Positions 41,844 to 50,159 of a stretch of DNA of 64,000 nt are shown in pieces. The position numbers were made by a program, and so were the translations under genes. The notes under the pieces are model-generated. The model was not told where the DNA came from. It worked only from the letters and a program-made list of their open reading frames with translations, and ran no database searches. The stretch lies in contig NZ_JBBHLB010000001.1 in the NCBI RefSeq assembly GCF_037572415.1, positions 62,001-126,000 on the forward strand, in the 5' to 3' direction. This DNA is from Flavonifractor porci. GTDB taxonomy: Bacteria > Bacillota > Clostridia > Oscillospirales > Oscillospiraceae. Numbering within the stretch: the first letter of the stretch is position 1; the number at the start of each line of letters is the position of its first letter.

Positions 41844-42062
41844 TCACCTAGATAGGCTCATGCCAAAGCCATCCTCTTCCTGCTCCTCTGCCGGTTTCTC
41901 CTCAGCAAAGGCTGCGGTGATGGCGTCCGCCGATTCCAACTTGGAGTTGAAATCCAGATGGGAGTAGATGTCAGCGGTGGTGGCAAAGGTAGAGTGCCCC
42001 AGCCACTCCTGTATTTGCTTCATGGGGATGCCCTGACTGAGCAGCAGACTGGCGCAGCTATG
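41844..42062 (-). pseudogene. Tyrosine integrase, C-terminal remnant
   Basis: The minus-strand frame ending at TGA (41844-41846) encodes HSCASLLLSQGIPMKQIQEW, then LGHSTFATTADIYSHLDF and an acidic tail. This is the end of a phage/ICE-type tyrosine recombinase with the LGHS region and the catalytic Tyr. Homology stops abruptly at the first His (about 42062), where an in-frame TAA follows; the Arg of the preceding HxxR-type region and everything N-terminal are missing. The break coincides with the start of the second ICE, which probably inserted here. Confidence 0.8.
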
Positions 42063-42364
42063 CCCTTACGGTATAATTACGACAAACCGGAAAAGCCCCG
42101 TAGAATCAAGGGTTTTGAGGTTTTCAGTCTGGTTTTTTCATCCTTTTCCAAACCGAAAAATCATACTGAAATAAGTCGAATTATAGGGGGTGTTTCATTA
42201 ACGACAAATGAATAGCAGAAAGGAACTCAAAGCCTTTTGATTTCAAGCACAGTAGAATATTGGATTTAGGCGAAGCCGTCACTTGTTTCGAGTGGCGGCT
42301 TTTGTCATTTCCAGGACTGCTGTGCAGGCACATGACAACACCAATCAGAAATGAGGTGAAGTCA
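42063..42364. other. Left end region of the second ICE
   Basis: No gene. The AT-rich first 130 bases contain an imperfect inverted repeat (TTTCAGTCTGG...CATACTGAAA, about 42122-42172), as expected at an element end. A terminator-like hairpin (42273-42283 with 42291-42301, then TTTTG) precedes parA and could insulate it from outside transcription. Confidence 0.5.
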
Positions 42365-43186
42365 TTGAACACGCAAATCATCGCCATTGCCAACCAGAAA
42401 GGCGGCGTTGGCAAGACAACCACCTGCGCGAACCTGGGGATTGGGTTGGCACAGGCCGGGAAGAAAGTGCTGCTGATCGACGGGGACCCGCAAGGCAGCC
42501 TGACCATCAGCCTGGGCCACCCCCAGCCGGACAAGCTGCCCTTTACCCTGTCCGACGCGATGGGCCGTATCCTGATGGACGAGCCGCTGCGCCCCGGCGA
42601 GGGTATCCTGCACCACCCGGAGGGCGTTGACCTGATGCCCGCCGACATCCAGCTCTCCGGCATGGAGGTCTCCCTGGTGAACGCCATGAGCCGTGAGACC
42701 ATCCTGCGGCAGTATCTGGACACGCTCAAGGGACAGTATTCCCATATCCTGATTGACTGCCAGCCTTCCCTGGGTATGCTCACGGTCAATGCCCTGGCCG
42801 CCGCCAACAGGGTCATAATCCCCGTCCAGGCGGAGTATCTGCCCGCCAAGGGCCTGGAACAGCTGCTCCAGACCGTAAACAAGGTGAAGCGGCAGATCAA
42901 TCCCAAGCTCCAGATCGACGGCATCCTGCTGACGATGGTGGACAACCGTACCAACTTTGCCAAAGAGATCGCTGCCCTGCTGCGGGAGACCTACGGCAGC
43001 AAAATCAAGGTGTTCGGCACCGAGATTCCCCATTCTGTCCGAGCCAAGGAGATCAGCGCCGAGGGCAAGAGCATTTTCGCCCATGACCCCAATGGCAAGG
43101 TGGCCGAGGGGTACAAAAATCTGACCCAGGAGGTGATAAAACTTGAAAAGCAGCGCGAAAAAAGTAGAGCTGGCTCCATACGATGA
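42365..43186 (+). CDS. parA: ParA-family ATPase (Soj-like)
   Basis: 273 residues from TTG 42365, 5 bases after GAGGTGA; in-frame starts further upstream (such as ATG 42334) add unrelated residues. It has the deviant Walker A KGGVGKTT near the N-terminus, DGDPQGSLT and HILIDCQPSLG. ParA moves DNA by dynamic binding of the nucleoid together with ParB. Its end overlaps the parB start by 44 bases. The pair opens the Tn1549-like ICE and probably helps maintain the excised circular form. Confidence 0.92.
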   Translation: MNTQIIAIANQKGGVGKTTTCANLGIGLAQAGKKVLLIDGDPQGSLTISLGHPQPDKLPFTLSDAMGRILMDEPLRPGEGILHHPEGVDLMPADIQLSGMEVSLVNAMSRETILRQYLDTLKGQYSHILIDCQPSLGMLTVNALAAANRVIIPVQAEYLPAKGLEQLLQTVNKVKRQINPKLQIDGILLTMVDNRTNFAKEIAALLRETYGSKIKVFGTEIPHSVRAKEISAEGKSIFAHDPNGKVAEGYKNLTQEVIKLEKQREKSRAGSIR

Positions 43187-44078
43187 CTTGTTTTCCACCG
43201 AGGAAAGCCGCCAGGATGCCAAGCTGGAAAAAGTACGGGAAATCCCGCTGTCTGAGCTGCATCCTTTCAAGAACCACCCCTTCAAAGTCAAGGATGACGA
43301 GGCCATGATGGAGACCGCCGACAGTGTTCGGCAGTACGGTGTTCTGGTTCCGGCGATTGCCCGCCCGGACCCGGAGGGCGGCTATGAGCTGGTGGCCGGT
43401 CACAGGCGGCACCGGGCCAGTGAGCTGGCCGAGAAAGAAACCATGCCGGTCATTGTTCGGGATCTGGATGATGATGCCGCCACCATCATCATGGTGGACA
43501 GCAACTTGCAGCGGGAAAGCCTGCTCCCCAGCGAGAGGGCCTTTGCCTACAAGATGAAGCTGGAGGCCATGAAGCACCAAGGTGAGCGCATGGATTTAAC
43601 TTGTTCCCAAGTTGGGAACAAGTCTGCTGGAAAGAAGTCCAGCGAGCTTTTGGCTGAACAGGTCGGCCAGAGTAAAAATCAGATTTTCCGCTATATCCGC
43701 CTGACGGAGCTTATCCCCGAACTGCTGGATATGGTTGATGAAAAGAAAATTGCGCTCAACCCGGCTTATGAGCTGTCTTTCCTCAAAAAAGAGGAACAGC
43801 GGGACTTGCTGGACGCGATGGACAGCGAACAGGCTACCCCTTCTCTCTCCCAGGCCCAGCGGCTCAAGAAATACAGCCAGGAGGGGCATTTGACCCTCGA
43901 TATGATGCGCGTCATCATGGGCGAGGAAAAGAAAAGCGATCTCGACAAAGTGACCCTTTCTGCTGACATCCTGCGGAAGTATTTTCCCAAGAGCTACACA
44001 CCCCAGCGGATGCAGGAGACCATCATCAAGCTGCTGGAGGGGTGGCAGAAAAAGCGCCAGAGAGACCAGGAACGATGA
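43143..44078 (+). CDS. parB: ParB-family partition protein
   Basis: 311 residues from TTG 43143 after AGGAGGTGA. The ParB/Srx-like N-terminal domain has VAGHRRHRASEL, and the helix-turn-helix region lies around LLAEQVGQSKNQIFRYIRLT. It would bind parS-like sites and the ParA protein encoded just upstream. A 25-base perfect palindrome is embedded in the gene (43599-43623). The C-terminal part is basic and helical. Confidence 0.9.
   Translation: MKSSAKKVELAPYDDLFSTEESRQDAKLEKVREIPLSELHPFKNHPFKVKDDEAMMETADSVRQYGVLVPAIARPDPEGGYELVAGHRRHRASELAEKETMPVIVRDLDDDAATIIMVDSNLQRESLLPSERAFAYKMKLEAMKHQGERMDLTCSQVGNKSAGKKSSELLAEQVGQSKNQIFRYIRLTELIPELLDMVDEKKIALNPAYELSFLKKEEQRDLLDAMDSEQATPSLSQAQRLKKYSQEGHLTLDMMRVIMGEEKKSDLDKVTLSADILRKYFPKSYTPQRMQETIIKLLEGWQKKRQRDQER
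43599..43623. repeat. Perfect 25-base palindrome inside parB
   Basis: ACTTGTTCCCAA (43599-43610), a central G, and the exact complement (43612-43623). It encodes TCSQVGNK, between the ParB/Srx domain and the helix-turn-helix, where family members vary in length. Confidence 0.75.
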
Positions 44079-44090
44079 AAGGAGCCGCCT

Positions 44091-44363
44091 ATGAGGGATA
44101 TTTCAGCCCGTGAGCTGAAAGGACACAATATTCTCGCCGTGGAGCGTTTTCAGGACAACACCCGTTGGATGATCGAGTTTTCCATCCTGCGTCCCTGTTC
44201 CTACGGCAGCCCCGGCGATGAAATGCGGCTGTTTCTTACCGAGGACGGGTATCAGGCCGCCCTCGTAAGCCAGAAGCGCCGGGAAATCAAAATTAAGCGG
44301 TATGCCCGTGTGATCGAGGGCCATGTCCTCGACTTCAAGCCGGGCAAGCGCCGCCACCCGTAA
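44091..44363 (+). CDS. Small ICE protein, paralogue of the 45955 gene (DUF5720-like)
   Basis: 90 residues from ATG 44091 after AAAGGAG. Its middle (RLFLTEDGYQAALVSQKRRE, IKIKRYARVIEGHVLDF) aligns with the protein at 45955-46266 (RLFLTEAGYQKSLENQEKGH, IKILSHAKVRQGHLYYD), so the two are paralogues in the same element. I associate this family with DUF5720 of Clostridia ICEs; no function is known. Confidence 0.7.
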   Translation: MRDISARELKGHNILAVERFQDNTRWMIEFSILRPCSYGSPGDEMRLFLTEDGYQAALVSQKRREIKIKRYARVIEGHVLDFKPGKRRHP

Positions 44364-44396
44364 ACCTGCCACTACCACGAAAGGAAAGGAATGAAT

Positions 44397-44588
44397 ATGT
44401 GTACTGTCCAGAGCATCAAGGATGCCATCCGAGAAAACTGCCAGTCCCAATATGACATGGAATCCACCGACATTGACCGGGTTTTGCAGACCCTCCCGTT
44501 TTCGGGGCATGAATCGTTGTTCGACCAGCCGCCGCTGCCCAAGCGTCCCTACCGGCCCCGGAAGAACACGAAAACCAAGAACAGCTGA
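44397..44588 (+). CDS. Small ICE protein of unknown function
   Basis: 63 residues from ATG 44397 (ATG 44391 is an alternative), after AAGGAAAGGA. It has an acidic helical N-terminal half and a Pro/Lys/Arg-rich basic tail (PKRPYRPRKNTKTK). It is packed between the 44091 gene and the replication initiator. A nucleic-acid-binding role is possible from the tail only. Confidence 0.6.
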   Translation: MCTVQSIKDAIRENCQSQYDMESTDIDRVLQTLPFSGHESLFDQPPLPKRPYRPRKNTKTKNS

Positions 44589-44657
44589 ACGCCACAGTCT
44601 TTTTCACGAAAGATTGTGGCTTTTTTCATGCCCTGAGATCAGAAAGGAGTGAAGTCA

Positions 44658-45551
44658 ATGGCGGTCTTTCGGATTGAAAGAACCCGCGACTATACGGTAA
44701 TGAGCAATCATCACCTGCGGAACCATGAATTGTCGCTGAAGGCCAAGGGGCTGCTTTCCATGATGCTGTCCCTGCCGGATGACTGGAATTATACCACCCG
44801 TGGCCTTGCGAAAATCTGCAAGGAGGGCGTGGACGCCATCGGTAATGCGCTGCGGGAGCTGGAAACCGCCGGTTACATCGTGCGCCACCAGCTGCGTGAC
44901 CGGCAGGGCCGGATCAGCGACACCGAGTATGTCATCTATGAGCAGCCCCAGCCCCGGCAGCCGGAAACGCCCCAGCCGGATACGGCTGTACCGGATACGG
45001 CTTCACCAGATACGGAAAACCCGTATCTGGATAAACCGGATACGGAAAAGCCCGCAGAATTAAATATAGAGAAATCAAATACCCAAAAATCAATTACCCA
45101 GGGAGTAAGTACCGATTCCATTCCCTTCCGGGAGACGGCGGCAGCACAGCTGCCGGAACGGAAAGGAAGGGATGCGATGTCACTCACAGAGATGGAAAGT
45201 TATCGGGATTTGATTCTGGAGAACATCGAGTATGACCACCTGTGCCGGGAGTTTACCACCTACCGGGAGGACCTGGACGAGATTGTTGAGCTGATGGTGG
45301 AGACCGTCTGCGCCAAGCGGAAAACCACCCGGATCGCTGGCAGCGACTTCCCCCATGAGGTGGTCCGCTCCCGGTTTTTGAAGCTGGACAGCTCCCACAT
45401 CGAGTTTGTCATGGAGTGCCTGCGGAACAATACCACCGAAATCCGCAACATGAAGCAGTATCTGCTTGCGGTGCTGTTCAATGCGCCGACCACGATCAGC
45501 AATCACTACACCGCACAAGTCAACCACGATATGTACGCAGGCGGCTGGTAA
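44658..45551 (+). CDS. Replication initiator-like protein (RepA N-terminal HTH / DUF6017 type)
   Basis: 297 residues; ATG 44658 is preferred over GTG 44649 because AAAGGAG is 8 bases upstream. The N-terminus (FRIERTRDYTVMSNHHLRN, then LSLKAKGLLSMMLSLPDDW) is the winged-helix start shared by replisome organisers of Tn1549-like ICEs. A Pro/Asp/Thr linker built from repeated CCGGATACGG units (about residues 100-128) leads to a helical C-terminal domain (190-290) like DUF6017. It probably melts the origin and recruits host helicase when the ICE is circular. Confidence 0.78.
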   Translation: MAVFRIERTRDYTVMSNHHLRNHELSLKAKGLLSMMLSLPDDWNYTTRGLAKICKEGVDAIGNALRELETAGYIVRHQLRDRQGRISDTEYVIYEQPQPRQPETPQPDTAVPDTASPDTENPYLDKPDTEKPAELNIEKSNTQKSITQGVSTDSIPFRETAAAQLPERKGRDAMSLTEMESYRDLILENIEYDHLCREFTTYREDLDEIVELMVETVCAKRKTTRIAGSDFPHEVVRSRFLKLDSSHIEFVMECLRNNTTEIRNMKQYLLAVLFNAPTTISNHYTAQVNHDMYAGGW

Positions 45552-45599
45552 ACAGTCGCTTTTCTGCTGCCCGGACACACCGGGAGAAAGGATTTTGCC

Positions 45600-45962
45600 A
45601 TGAAACGACCCCTTGCTTACATTACGGCTCCCTGGAGCAACAGCCAGTATGAGAACGCCGAGAACGCTGCGGCCTACTGCCGCCAGGTGTACGACGCCGG
45701 GTATTCGCCCATCTGCCCGGTGCTGTTCCTGCCTACTTTTCTGAAGGACGAAATCCCCCAGGAACACAAGGACGGGTTGGATATGGCGCGGGACTACCTG
45801 CGCCGGTCCCATGTGCTGGTGGTCTGCGGCCACGGTATCGACGAGACTGTGAAGAATGACATTGCCACCGCCGAGCGCCTGCGGATCACCGCCACCACCC
45901 TGGACGGCATTTTGACCGTGAAGGGCCAGGGGCGCGGGAAAGGAGGCGCACGCCATGCCTGA
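45600..45962 (+). CDS. DUF4406-like / nucleoside 2-deoxyribosyltransferase-fold protein
   Basis: 120 residues from ATG 45600 after GAGAAAGGAT. The pattern LAYITAPWS near the start, YSPICPVLF in the middle and HVLVVCGHGIDETVKNDIAT toward the end fits the Rossmann-like fold of DUF4406 and deoxyribosyltransferase relatives. The substrate is unknown. It overlaps the next gene by eight bases. Confidence 0.65.
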   Translation: MKRPLAYITAPWSNSQYENAENAAAYCRQVYDAGYSPICPVLFLPTFLKDEIPQEHKDGLDMARDYLRRSHVLVVCGHGIDETVKNDIATAERLRITATTLDGILTVKGQGRGKGGARHA

Positions 45963-46266
45963 GCGTAAGACTGTGGGCCAGCTGATGGAGGAAATGCGCC
46001 TCAAGGCCGGGGCGCAGAACTATCACGGCCATGATTACATGGATTTGGAGCGGTTTGCCGAGGACACCCGGCACATGATTATTTTCGATGTGCTGACCTA
46101 TGATTCCCCGGTGGGCTGGAAAGGCGAACGAACCCGCCTGTTTCTGACGGAGGCCGGATACCAGAAAAGCCTGGAGAACCAGGAAAAGGGCCACATCAAG
46201 ATTCTCAGCCATGCCAAGGTGCGCCAGGGCCACCTGTACTATGACCGCTCCGACCAGCTGCGCTGA
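45955..46266 (+). CDS. DUF5720-like ICE protein
   Basis: 103 residues from ATG 45955. It contains HMIIFDVLTYDSPVGWKGER and RLFLTEAGYQ, matching the protein at 44091 in its second half. These small proteins recur in Tn1549-like elements; no function is established. After it, a 13-codon frame with its own AAAGGAG (46279-46320) leads toward the PcfB gene and could be a leader peptide. Confidence 0.7.
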   Translation: MPERKTVGQLMEEMRLKAGAQNYHGHDYMDLERFAEDTRHMIIFDVLTYDSPVGWKGERTRLFLTEAGYQKSLENQEKGHIKILSHAKVRQGHLYYDRSDQLR

Positions 46267-46367
46267 AAGGAGCCTGCCATGCTGAAACACCTGCTGCGGC
46301 GGCTGGTGGTCCCGCCTTAGTATCAAGCGCCACCCCTGCAAAATCCGTGGAAAGGAGGCGATGACCT

Positions 46368-46868
46368 ATGCAGGAGGAAGTGGAAAACAGGACTTTGACG
46401 CTGGCAGTCAGCGGAACGAAGTTCACCGGGCGGCTGTTGAAAGCCGCCATCACCAAGTACCTTGCCCACCGCAAGGAAAAGAAGCTGCAAAAGCAGAAAA
46501 GCCGGGATACCCCCGTGATTCCCCACGGCAAGCAGACCGTGAAACAGCTGATCGGGCAGAACCAGGGCGTTTCCAATATCGAGATCACCGACCCCTCCAT
46601 CAAGGAGTTTGATCGGATCGCCCGGAAGTACGGCGTGGACTATGCGGTGAAAAAAGACCGCAGCAGCTCCCCGCCCAAGTACCTGATCTTTTTCAAAGGC
46701 CGGGACGCAGATGCCCTGACCGCTGCCTTTACCGAGTACACCGGCAAAAAGGTCAGAAAAGCGGAGAAATCCGAGCGCCCGTCCGTGCTGGCAAAGCTGA
46801 GCCAGTTCAAAGAGCTGGTGAAACACGCCGTCGTGGACCGGAACAAGCGGAAGGAGCTGGAACGATGA
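46368..46868 (+). CDS. PcfB-family protein
   Basis: 166 residues from ATG 46368 after AAAGGAGG. The sequence (ENRTLTLAVSGTKFTGRLLK, IEITDPSIKEFDRIARKYGV, KYLIFFKGRDADALTAAFTE) is typical of PcfB/DUF3801, a conjugation protein encoded just before the coupling protein in Gram-positive systems. It overlaps the VirD4 start by four bases and probably acts with it to bring the relaxosome to the channel. Confidence 0.85.
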   Translation: MQEEVENRTLTLAVSGTKFTGRLLKAAITKYLAHRKEKKLQKQKSRDTPVIPHGKQTVKQLIGQNQGVSNIEITDPSIKEFDRIARKYGVDYAVKKDRSSSPPKYLIFFKGRDADALTAAFTEYTGKKVRKAEKSERPSVLAKLSQFKELVKHAVVDRNKRKELER

Positions 46869-47884
46869 AAAAGCAGCTGGACATCAAGAAGCTCCTTTTG
46901 CTGAACCTGCCCTATATCCTGATGGGGCTGTTCGCCACCAACTTCGGTGAAGCGTGGCGGATGGCCGCGGGTGCGGACGCTTCGGCAAAAATGCTCTCGT
47001 TCTTCTCCACGCTGCCGGTGGCGCTGGCCAGCTGGTGGCCCAGCCTGCACCCCCTGGACCTGCTGGTGGGCCTGTGCTGCGGAGCTGGCCTGCGGCTGGC
47101 GGTCTATCTCAGAAGCAAGAACGCCAAGAAGTATCGCCACGGCATGGAGTACGGGTCCGCCCGATGGGGAACCCATGAGGACATCGCGCCCTACATCGAC
47201 CCGGTGTTCCAGAACAATGTGATTCTGACGAAAACCGAGAGCCTGACCATGAACAGCCGCCCCAAGGACCCCAAGACCGCCAGAAACAAAAATGTGCTGG
47301 TGATCGGTGGCTCCGGTTCCGGCAAGACCCGCTTCTGGCTGAAACCGAACCTGATGCAGATGCACAGCTCCTATGTGGTGACAGACCCCAAAGGCACCAT
47401 CCTGGTGGAGTGCGGCAAGATGCTCCAGCGGGGCACCCCCAAGCTGGGCAAGGACGGCAAGCCCATGAAGGATAAGCGCGGCAAGGTCATCTATGAGCCG
47501 TACCGGATCAAAGTCCTCAACACCATCAACTTCAAAAAAAGTATGCACTACAACCCTTTTTCGTATATTCACAGCGAGAAAGACATTTTGAAGCTGGTCA
47601 CGACGCTGATCGCCAATACCAAGGGAGAGGGCAAGGCCGGGGACGATTTTTGGGTCAAGGCGGAGACGCTGCTGTACTGCGCCCTTATCGGGTATATCCA
47701 CTACGAGGCTCCGGTGGAGGAACAGAATTTCTCCACCCTCATCGAGTTCATCAACGCGATGGAGGTCCGGGAGGATGACGAGGAGTTCAAGAACCCGGTG
47801 GACCTGATGTTTGACGCGCTGGAGGCGGAGAAGCCCAACCACTTCGCCGTCCGCCAGTACAAAAAGTACAAGCTGGCTGCGGGT
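46865..47884 (+). pseudogene. VirD4/TraG coupling protein, truncated by transposon insertion
   Basis: The first 340 residues of a coupling protein are intact: two membrane helices near the N-terminus, GSARWGTHEDI, Walker A GGSGSGKT (148-155) and SYVVTDPKG. Similarity ends after KYKLAAG (about 47884), in the middle of the ATPase domain, where a transposon end begins. The frame continues without a stop through the transposon end into a recombinase, giving a 516-codon chimera. Walker B and everything after it are missing from the window, so transfer by this ICE should be blocked. Confidence 0.85.
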
Positions 47885-47893
47885 GTTGTATGC

Positions 47894-47935
47894 TCTAAAA
47901 GACTTCTTAATCAAGCGGTTGAGAAGTCTCTTAGA
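47894..47935. repeat. Inverted repeat at the transposon end in VirD4
   Basis: Arms 47894-47907 and 47922-47935 match at 13 of 14 positions around a 14-base centre, 10 bases inside the break in VirD4. It is probably a recombinase-binding site or an RNA hairpin at the transposon edge. Confidence 0.6.
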
Positions 47936-47971
47936 ACACACAACCTAAAACCGAAGAAAGGAGCGCAAGTT

Positions 47972-48415
47972 ATGAGAAAAAACGAGAAAATAACAGCTCT
48001 GTACGAACGACTGAGCCGTGATGACTTTGGCAAAGATGATGACCAACAGCGTGAGAGCAATTCCATTTCCAATCAAAAGGCTATGTTGGAGGAGTTCGCC
48101 GCACGGCAGGGGTTTACGAATATTGTCCATTTCACGGACGATGGCATTAGTGGTACTTGCTTTGACCGTCCCGGATTTTTGGCAATGATGAAAGAGGTTG
48201 AAGCCGGAAATGTGGAGTACCTGTGTATCAAGGACATGAGCCGCATGGGTCGTGACTATCTGAAAGTCGGTCAGATTATGGAAATCCTGCGTCAGCGTGG
48301 CGTGCGACTAATCGCCATCAATGACGGCGTGGATAGTGCCAGAGGGGACGATGATTTTACCCCTTTCCGCAACATTATGAAGAACATAAGCTGTTTGGGA
48401 AGGGTGTTCTGCTGA
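47972..48415 (+). pseudogene. TnpX-like large serine recombinase, truncated
   Basis: ATG 47972 follows AAAGGAG. The catalytic domain is present (ALYERLSRDD with S15, GISGTCFDRPGF, KDMSRMGRDYLKVG) and has the long insertion (FGKDDDQQRESNSISNQK) of TnpX-type transposon recombinases. After FTPFRNIM (about 48380) similarity ends and the frame stops 11 codons later, so the recombinase and zinc-ribbon domains are missing. A second element appears to have inserted here. Confidence 0.82.
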
Positions 48416-48485
48416 ATCACTCTTTTTCGACAAAGCGATGCGGTTCAATCGCAAACCGTTTTTATAGAATGTTGTCAGGTATATG

Positions 48486-48514
48486 CCCGGACCGCAGCCG
48501 GGTCTTTTCTTTTT
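48486..48514 (+). terminator. Short hairpin with T-run
   Basis: CCCGG (48486-48490) pairs with CCGGG (48498-48502), followed by TCTTTTCTTTTTC. It lies between the truncated plus-strand recombinase and the minus-strand recombinase. Confidence 0.5.
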
Positions 48515-48518
48515 CCCA

Positions 48519-50159
48519 TTATACCACACCTACGAAGCGGTAAAAGATTTTAATGTCCTGGTGACGCTGACCGTCTATAACGGAGCGTTCCCCGATCTCG
48601 ATGTGGTCAATCAGTTCCTCAACGATTTCCCGGTCAAGCTCCTGCACATCCAGATAGCGGCGGACGATGCCTGCCCATTGCCGGATATTTTCAACCTCCT
48701 GCTGGGCTTTTCGTTCCTCTGCCAGAAGTGTGTCTAAGCGGTCAGTCTTTTGTATGCGCTCCTGTTCGCTTTTCTGAATCAGAATAGCAAAGGTATCGCT
48801 ATTGATCGTGCCACTGACCTTATCCTCGTAGAGTTTGACGGTCATGTGTTCCAGTTCTCCAATACGCCGCCGCAGTCGGCTGATTTCCAGTTTGGAATCT
48901 TCCTGCTTTGCGGTGCTTCCATAAAGAATCTGCTGTTTCAGCTTGTCCAGCACCTCGTTTTCATCCTGTGCCACCGCTTGACTGTGCGCCCGGATTTCAT
49001 TCAGTACCAGCGTTTTCAGAGAGATTTCATAAATCCGGTGCCAGGAACAGGCGCTGTGTCCGGTGGTGGCAAAGTGTGAGCAGATATAGGAAACATACCG
49101 CTTGGATGTCCCGTTTTTTCTGCGCTGGGTCTCGCGGGTGGCTACCAGGGGATGCCCGCAATCAGCACAGACCAGTTTGCCGGTGAACAGGGCAGGCAGA
49201 GGGTCGGCACGGTTTGCTACCTGCTGTTTGACTACCCGGTTCTTTTCCTGAACCGCCTCCCACAGTTTCCGGTCAATGATTGCTTCATGGGCATCCTCGT
49301 GGCAAATCCATTCCGTTTCCGGCTTCTGTATCATGGTTTTGTCCTTGTAGGAACGGGAGCCGGTGCGGTTCTGTGTGACTATGCCGAGATAAACGGTGTC
49401 ATTCAGGATGTTTTTCACCGTGGCATAGGTCCAAAGTTTGGAGTATTTGCAGATGCCTTTTTTTCCGTAGTGCAGTTCCCAGTGCCAGCGGGGAGAAAGG
49501 ATGTCTTTCTTGTTCAGCACCGCCGCAATCTTGCCGTAGGCCATGCCTGAATAGCGCATCCGGTAGATCTCCCGCACCACAGCGGCGGCTTCTTCATCCA
49601 CCACCAGCCGGTGTTTGTCCTCATCACTCTTGCGGTATCCGTAAGGAGCATAGGCGGTCAGGTATTGGCCGCTTTTCTTTTTGGAGTACAGCACTGATTT
49701 GATTTTTCCCGACAAGTCTTTCAGATGGTAGTCGTTCATCAGACTGCGGAAGTGCAGCATATCGGTGTTGTCGCCCTCGCTGTCCAGACAGTCCAGCACA
49801 GACACGAACCGGCAGCCAAGGGACGGGAAAATCACATCCGTATAGCGGCCTACCTCTACAAAGTCACGCCCCAAACGGGACAGGTCTTTGACCAGGATCA
49901 GGTTAATCAGGCCGTGGCGGGCATCCTCCAGCATTTTCAAAAATCCGGGCCGCTGAAAATTTCCACCGCTGTACCCATCGTCCCGATAAGTCTTGACCTC
50001 CATCCAGCCATTCAGCATAACAAATCTGGAGAGGATTTCATACTGATTTTCAATGCTGGTGGATTCATCGCCGGGGATATAGTTCTTTGCCTTTGCGGAA
50101 TTGGAAGCATCGTCCACACTCAGGCGGCAGTAGATGCCGACCTTATATTGCTTCTTCAA
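48519..50159 (-). CDS. Large serine recombinase (distal of an overlapping pair)
   Basis: 546 residues. TTG 50159 is fixed by AGGAGG 8 bases upstream; longer frames run into the neighbour. The catalytic domain (GIYCRLSVDDASNS, KDLSRLGRDFVEVG), recombinase domain, zinc ribbon (CADCGHPL) and coiled coil are complete, ending in a segment (IEIGERSVIDGQRHQDIKIF) typical of TnpX-type DUF4368 ends. It overlaps the previous gene by 17 bases, so the two are translated together. Confidence 0.9.
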   Translation of the reverse strand: MKKQYKVGIYCRLSVDDASNSAKAKNYIPGDESTSIENQYEILSRFVMLNGWMEVKTYRDDGYSGGNFQRPGFLKMLEDARHGLINLILVKDLSRLGRDFVEVGRYTDVIFPSLGCRFVSVLDCLDSEGDNTDMLHFRSLMNDYHLKDLSGKIKSVLYSKKKSGQYLTAYAPYGYRKSDEDKHRLVVDEEAAAVVREIYRMRYSGMAYGKIAAVLNKKDILSPRWHWELHYGKKGICKYSKLWTYATVKNILNDTVYLGIVTQNRTGSRSYKDKTMIQKPETEWICHEDAHEAIIDRKLWEAVQEKNRVVKQQVANRADPLPALFTGKLVCADCGHPLVATRETQRRKNGTSKRYVSYICSHFATTGHSACSWHRIYEISLKTLVLNEIRAHSQAVAQDENEVLDKLKQQILYGSTAKQEDSKLEISRLRRRIGELEHMTVKLYEDKVSGTINSDTFAILIQKSEQERIQKTDRLDTLLAEERKAQQEVENIRQWAGIVRRYLDVQELDREIVEELIDHIEIGERSVIDGQRHQDIKIFYRFVGVV

